Source: Celoporthe dispersa
Lineage: Eukaryota > Ascomycota > Sordariomycetes > Diaporthales > Cryphonectriaceae
DNA length: 64,000 nucleotides
Assembly (NCBI GenBank): GCA_016584495.1
Contig: WAID01000018.1
Span: 107,857-171,856 of the forward strand
Direction: 5' to 3'
Every line of letters begins with the position of its first letter. The stretch's first letter is position 1. A program made the position numbers and the translations under genes. The notes under the pieces were generated by a model. That model saw nothing but the letters and a program-made list of their open reading frames with translations, had not been told where the DNA came from and searched no databases. Shown piece after piece: positions 58,031-64,000 of this stretch.

Positions 58031-60145
58031 CTAACAAAATAAGGAAAAACTTACACTCGAGCCGTGGACAACATTGGCATAACGTTCATTTGACCCGTCA
58101 ATGGTCTTCATGTCGTAATGGAGAAGGAAAGTACCAATGATCATCTTGATCTCATTAATGGCGAAGAATCGTCCCGGGCACGCATGACGACCGTAGCCAA
58201 ACGTGAGGTGGCTCGGGGTCACGCTCACCATCTGATGACGAGCAGCGCCATCCATCCCATCTCCCTTCTCTTGTTCCTGTAGCTTACAGAAGCGCCAAGG
58301 GTCGAAGCGTGAGGCGTCGGGGAATACCTCGTCATCCTGGTTGTGGGCCGTAGAGCATTCCAGAATCACACCCGCGGGAACAACCTGTCCGTTGGATAGG
58401 TGAAAGCGCGAAGGACTTTGCGCTCGAAGCTGTCTGTATGGCCAGGTCTTTTCAGTGTGCTTTCTCTAGAAGAGGTTCGGGCATCATTCCAAGCTGCCGC
58501 GGTGAGTGGTGACTTACGACTGGCAAAGGGTAGTATCTCATCGTCTCTTTGATGAAGCTGTCGACTTTCTTCATTGACTGCAGCGCAGAGCTTGTGAACT
58601 TGTCGTCATTTTCTCTCAGCACAGAGCGAATCTCGTCGCGCAACTCTAGGATGACATCGTCGGGCATCACTGCCAGTGTATAGAACCTGAAGGGAAATAT
58701 CAGTTCACCTCCTCAAGCATGATTCTTAACGTTGTCCGGGTTAGACTGACACATTTGTGGATACGACGGTGGAAGTATCTGCATCACTTGAGAGTTAGAA
58801 ATTGCTTTGCTGGAAGAATTGTAACCTCGAATCAAAACCTTGCGCCGCATAACAGGACTCTGGACTCGTATTGACAAAGCAAGGGGAGGGGGCGGCGGCA
58901 AGCACTTTAAAAGGAAGTATAAGGGAGGGTGGAGAGGCCAGTGATCCCCATAACACTTACGGATGGCCGCGAAGCTCAGCGCAAGCTGCGTCCTAGCGAG
59001 CTTCCAAGTGCTCATGTCGCCAAGATTACCCTCGTTATCGATCAACCACTGCAGCAGGTCGTCCGGCTTCTCGTTCAGATCCTTCCGGGATTCTACCACT
59101 GGCTGCATGAACTCTGGATAGCGCTTTTCCCTCCCATCATGTGAGTCTTTGGAACCTCGGGCAGTTTGGAGGCTTTGAATGGCCGCAGCCATGGTGACAA
59201 GTTCGACACCGCGTTGGCAGCCCCAATGACCTCAACCGTGTATCTGATAGCGGCCTCGAGGTATTCTTCCGAACGGCAGAGCTCGGGGCCGACAAAAATA
59301 CGCCCGGAAGCCTTGGCGACGATTCGAAGGAGAACAGAGTTGATTTTGACAGCAGTCCAGTCCTCGCAAGCTGGCATCTCTGCCCGAAAGGCAGACTGGA
59401 CCTCGTCGGCAAGGTTCAGGTTGACACGGTCTACGTGCACAGGTTAGTCCAACCATGTATGCACATCAGATCTGCTATCTTCCCAGGAAGCTGATGATAA
59501 TTACGTACTCAGAGCCGGAGTCAAGCGGGCTTTGAGCACCCAAGACATGGCCATTTCCCAGGACTGATCCCGGTATACTTCGAATGGAGTGTCTTCTCTA
59601 CTGGTCAGTCAACTCTACCATCGTCATTTTTTCCCCATAAAGTCTCGACGCTACATGCCTGTATTAATAGCGTCATCGCGGCTCAAAATGTTGTCGGGAA
59701 GCTTTCGTAACTCGGGGAGGAAGCGGGTCGACACTACGATAACGTTTGAGCCTTTGATGATGATGTGTTAGCCGCTAGTGATGAGGAGAAAGAATTTCGA
59801 GGATCATGGAAACATACTTGTCGGGGTGACAATCCGGTATACGCCATTTTTGAACTGCAAAAAGGGCGAGGTACGAGTTAATTCCTACGTATCCTGAACG
59901 TTGTTCGAAGCAGGGCCTTACACGCTTGTACCCTTCCGTGTATACTCGCTTGGCTCCCTTGAGATACAACTCTCTTCTCTTCTCGTCACTACCCAGCTCA
60001 GCACCGATCAGGGGATCTGATTCCAGGTGCTGCGCGTTGCCAGCGTCGCTTGCACGAACATGACCGCAAGAGACACCACAACACATGTCGCCACAATGGG
60101 CCACTTCTCCTGGGCGATTTGGGCGAAGTATTCTATTCTGTCCAT
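58031..60145 (-). CDS. Second membrane P450 (ent-kaurene-oxidase-like), several exons, disrupted frame
   Basis: Exon 1 (60145-59922) codes MDRIEYFAQIAQEKW and a membrane anchor (IVATCVVVSLAVMFV). It reads on into LIGAELGSDEKRRELYL if GGGG at 60011-60014 is taken as five bases. Further blocks are FKNGVYRIVTPT (59854-59818), VIVVSTRFLPELRKLP (from 59751), RIFVGPELCRSEEYLEAAI (about 59280), DDLLQWLIDNEGN (about 59050), MMPDDVILELRDEIRSVL (about 58650), IKETMRYYPLP (ExxR, about 58530) and the heme loop FGYGRHACPGRFFAINEI (about 58190). Another correction is needed at the CCC (GGG on the gene strand) near 59133. Likely a tailoring oxygenase at the edge of the cluster, or a partly decayed one; splice borders in the middle are uncertain. 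Confidence 0.7.
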
Positions 60146-60740
60146 GTTCCTGGGCCCGTCAAGCACTAGGCATGCAGAGTAATGATTGCGAGAATTCGTA
60201 TTGATCGTCCAACTTCTCGTGCCAAAGAGTCTGGCTCGTGAAAAAGAGCTGAAGACATCTTATAGGACTCGGTATATGTGAGATCCTACGTCCTCTGATT
60301 CCCGAATTGTGGGTCAATTGGTACACGAAAATTCCGAGTGCAGCCAAGAATACAGTGAAATTACCGAGCAAAGGATGACTACTTGTCGGCTTCCTTCAAG
60401 ATCCATTGTACGATTTTCTTAGCACAGACAAACGCATTGGTAGGAACACACCCCGTTGAGAAGTACGCTCGACCGTGGGTACTAGTACGCATCGCCTTCT
60501 GTGAATGTATGTACACTGTTGACCGAATTGCGCCGCCATTCAGCTACCCATACGGCACAGACCACCACTGGGACGTCGACTACCTAAAGGAGCTGCTCGC
60601 AGAGACCAGAAGCCCAACCAGCTTCATGCTAGCCCACAAGCAAGATACCACCTTTCGTTGTTCGAGTTTTGTCTGAATAAACCACATTCTTTCCAAGCTT
60701 GCACGGGGAGATGGCCAGCCTTTAGCCCTCGCTTAGGTTA
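60146..60740. other. Intergenic, P450 promoter side
   Basis: Divergent spacer between the P450 (-) and a helicase-like relic (+). A minus-strand frame at 60159-60371 has a hydrophobic start but no P450 homology and is not called. Confidence 0.4.
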
Positions 60741-62790
60741 GAGCTCTTCTTGACGTGTAGACCAAGACCACCACCAGTCTATTGGACTTCCGAGGGATGC
60801 AGCTGACAAGCTCAAAAGCTTTGACAACGACAACACCCACGTCAGCGTCGTCACTCAGGCCAATGTACAGGACGTGGTGTGGCTTGACGACGACGCCGCC
60901 GCCATCCGAGATTAAGTTCTCGGGCTTCGCCCCGGCAAAGCCAGTAGAACCGGTCGGCTGCGATCTTTTCTTTGCCGTTGTACCCTGACCGAGGAATTCT
61001 GGACTGGCTACGATGCTGCCTGGCGTCGGCTCACCAAGACAATGCCGTTCCACCTACATCTCTACGCAGGAGCCGAGGACAAGGAGGCTGAAGGCGACTG
61101 GTAGGCCATGGCGATCAATGTTGGAAACAATAAAATTAACTTCTTGTAGGGATTGTTTGATCATGGGCCACCCAAAGGCATCAGCGCTCTCGAGGACCAC
61201 CCCTTGACAAGTACGATCTCGTCCTCCAGGTCCGCCGGCCCAAGCCTGGAGTGAAGGTACGTGGGTCGGGATTCAAGGTCAAGACATTCAGAGACCGCTC
61301 CGAGGCCAACCGTACCATGAATGAAGCGACAGCGAACTAGAACCTCGTTGCCCTTAGCTTCGATGCACAGCTGCCCGACTGTGAGAGGAAGTTCTTGGCT
61401 GGCTGCGACTTCCAATCTGACGCCGAGCCTACCAACCCTACGGCTTTCAACCACCCGCCTCACGACATGAAGTCTCATACCAAGGCCATCATCCCGTCCG
61501 AGTTAGCAGACACTATGGAACTGCCTCGACCACTTCTGCGCGGTAATGGTTTCTATTCCTGGATGACCAAGCGAGCCAGCTCAGACTCTTCCATGAGGCC
61601 ACTCCCGGTCGTTAACTACTTCAAGCGTAACGATGATGACTTCACCGACGCCATAGTGCAAGAGGCTCTACCCGAGGACCGCATCCGCTTCCGACAGTAC
61701 ATGTCGAGCCGTCCACTCGGATTGAGCATCGTCACAGCCGTGAGTATCGACTGATCGCAGATGACGTGTTTTTGCCCATGGTGAACCAGTACTAATCCGT
61801 GTATCCTTTAGGGTCCTGGCTTCGGAAAGACCACCGCTGTCTTTGCTGCTGTCATTGCCCTAGGTAGAAGCCACGGCAAGGTCCTCTGCTCTGGTCTGAC
61901 CCATGTCTCCGTGGACAACCTGGCTGCTCGAATCGACATGATCTCCACAAGCGTCGTCGACCGCTATAGCAAAAATAAGCAGCCAGATGATCCAAACCGC
62001 GCCCGATACTCCTGCGTCATTCGCGGTTATAATCCTCGCGACGAGATCCATGCCTTCTTCAGGCTGCTGCTGCACCCAGGTGAATCCGACAAGGCTGCTC
62101 CTGGTGGTCCCTGGGCAAGGTCAACCTCGGCAAAGTGGAGGCCGCAGCTCTCTGTTGCTTCCTGGCTCCTCGCCCCTTTCGCGCCCAGGCTACCGGCGTC
62201 CGACAGCGACGACCCGACGACAGTCTCGATCTGCACAACCTCCGTGACAAGGTCGACAAGTGTGAGGATATTGCTCAGCTCCGTGCCGTTGCGACCGGGA
62301 GGTCACGTGGGAGGAGTATTCGAACGGCGACAAGGTTGTCCCGAGGACCATCATTCCAGGCTTAGGCACAGCTCTCTTCTCGGCATCGGCGGACATGCCG
62401 TGCACGACGCCCTCCGTGACCACTAGCCAGATATATCTTCTTTGGAAGACGCAGAAGGCTCATGCCGTCGTGGTCGACGAGGCGGCTTGCATCAGCCGGG
62501 CAGACCTCTTCTGTGTCTGGGGCAACACCCTTCTGCCGTGCGTGTTAGTAGGAGACCCCCGGACAGCTCCGGACAACGGTGATGACGGGGCATATGGAAA
62601 GGACGCCTTGGGCAACTTCTATCATCGCCTCGTGGAGGACGGTAAGATTTCGCCCTTGAGTTGCTCCAGGCCTCCGGTGTCTCCGTCTACCGAGCGTACA
62701 ATCGGAGAACTCCGCCAACAAGGAGAGCTATGGCACGTTCACAGCCAGTATTCACACCACTGTTATAACTACCGCAGAATGAAATTTTAG
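60741..62790 (+). pseudogene. SF1 (DNA2/NAM7-like) helicase relic
   Basis: Scattered frames carry an N-terminal region (LPRDAADKLKSFDNDNTHVS, then FHLHLYAGAEDKEAEGDW), a middle (FNHPPHDMKSHTKAIIPSE, then PEDRIRFRQYMSSRPLGLS) and, after an intron at about 61742-61811, the Walker A motif GPGFGKTTAVFAA. LCSGLTHVSVDNLAARID follows, then a Walker B-like VVVDEAACISRADLF and LVGDPR. This is the order of superfamily 1 helicases of the NAM7/UPF1 kind. The frame changes at least five times, has a TAG in the sequence near 61338, and ends before motifs IV-VI, so it is truncated as well as broken. Some changes fall on short runs, so part of the damage may be artefact. Confidence 0.65.
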
Positions 62791-64000
62791 GACATTGGAG
62801 GCAGGAAGGAAGCGAGTCATATTCAGCAGTGTGTTTCTTCTACCAGTACCGTTCACTATTGATTACGGAGATCCTAGTATCAGCTTAGCCCTAGAAGATG
62901 CACATTATCCAGGCAGACTATGTGGATGAGCCTATGTATGATACATAGTACTAAGTAGTTTATCAGAGCAGCGTATCTTCAGGACCCGGATGGTGGACGA
63001 ATGAATGCGGCTTGAGTTTTCTCCTAGCCACTGGTTAGTTTCGAATGCACCTGTCCCTGTTCAAGCACCATTTGAATAGCTTGCTGGTAACAGCATCAAC
63101 AATCCGACGCACACCGAGGTGGGACTGGATTCAGGTAGTCGACGTGGTCCTCGTCGATGCGATTAGCCACAGTGAATCTTCCCGAGCCGATACGGTCCCT
63201 CAGAGCAGGCTGTTCAGAGCTGATTGTTGACTACCCCAGGAATGCTTTCTTCTTTTAATTGAAGAGTCTCTTGTATTGGTGACTCTCGTCCAACTCAAGT
63301 TGTCGCAGACTATTAATATCCAACCGGCAGATGAACCGGACACGGTATTTGACAAGGTTCCGCGGCCAAAAACAGGACCTAATCCCAGTGAATAACCCGT
63401 GGAATAATAATACGTTGGGAAATTGACAAGAGGGAACACGACGCGTGAGAAGGCCGAATACCCAAGCAGACCTGAGAAATGACAGACTTTGACTTACTTA
63501 TCATATCGCATGAATTATCTCGTATGTCTTTGGGGTTTCCTGGTTCAATGGTCGTGGTATCGATACCTACTTTTGAGCTCCACACCATCGAACGAGCTGG
63601 AGACCCTGCACACACACCCTGCCTTGGCTAGAAGCAGGTGCTACTCTTGTTGTTCAGGTGATCGATCGAGCGATAGTACAGAGTCACGGCTGCGCGGGCG
63701 AGAGTAAACATCCATTGCTTCGCTTCGCATAGCGAACATTCGGCGAGACCGCTCGGATGGAGCATATTTCCATCGAGCAAGGACGAGGGACTTCAGCCCT
63801 GAACGATATTTCGGTAAACCAGTCGTAGCGGCCTCAGAAAACAGGAGAGCCATGGACGAGTAGAAATCGCACCAGCACCACGACTAGTAAGTCATGGATG
63901 TCTGCTAGTCCAGGAGTTCTGGAACCTGAAGGTAGTCAGACGCAGCTCAGGGGATAACAGAGGCCGCAGACTGGCTCTCGCACGCGGGCTGATCGGTCGT
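62791..64000. other. No supported gene to the window end
   Basis: Only short unrelated frames on both strands. The helicase C-terminal motifs were looked for and not found here. Confidence 0.4.

Noticed and set aside
60159..60371. 70-residue frame as the P450 N-terminus
   Set aside because: A better start with a membrane anchor at 60145 leads directly into the P450 sequence.
1..64000. tRNA, rRNA, CRISPR array or intact transposon
   Set aside because: No tRNA box A/B pair, no rRNA-like sequence, no regularly spaced repeats and no transposase or reverse-transcriptase motif were found by reading; a tRNAscan-SE and RepeatMasker run would settle it.

Overview
The window looks like a nuclear contig of a filamentous ascomycete (Pezizomycotina). 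Many short GT..AG introns of about 40-110 nt can be inferred. The gene content fits too: HET-domain relics, Zn2Cys6 regulators, a highly reducing polyketide synthase (HR-PKS), a CYP505 self-sufficient P450 and a berberine-bridge-type oxidase. One relic carries two TGG-to-stop changes of the kind made by RIP.

Layout. (1) 1-2.8 kb: the 3' end of a secreted M35-like/HRXXH protein, then a decayed HET fragment joined to a decayed thioester-reductase domain of an NRPS-like gene. (2) 3.5-10.6 kb: an intact maltose-use cluster. A maltase-type GH13 alpha-glucosidase (-) and an alpha-glucoside permease (+) share a 1.4 kb divergent promoter, followed by a Zn2Cys6 activator (+). (3) 10.6-18 kb: gene-poor, with one conserved hypothetical gene and a broken HET gene. 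(4) 18-57 kb: a secondary-metabolite region. In order it has a BBE-type FAD oxidase, CYP505 P450/reductase fusion, HxxxD acyltransferase, membrane P450, HR-PKS (KS-AT-DH-cMeT-KR-ACP-R), trans-enoyl reductase, SDR, AflR-type regulator, a relic of a second HR-PKS (MT-KR only), a free-standing C-methyltransferase that splices into one open frame, and an MFS exporter. (5) 58-63 kb: another P450 and a broken SF1 helicase-like gene.

The core PKS has no enoyl reductase domain of its own and ends in a reductase that keeps Tyr and Lys. With the separate ER this matches the betaenone/probetaenone type of pathway: methylated, reduced chain, released as aldehyde or alcohol. The oxidases and the acyltransferase would be tailoring enzymes, the AflR-like protein the pathway regulator, and the MFS protein the exporter. 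The product itself is not readable from sequence.

Important caveat: most secondary-metabolite genes from 28 to 60 kb need one or more single-base frame corrections, and nearly all of these fall on short mononucleotide runs. This suggests homopolymer-length errors in the assembly rather than, or as well as, true gene decay. Genes at 3.5-10.6 kb and 18-27 kb are free of such shifts. Exon borders given here are inferred from reading frame and splice motifs.
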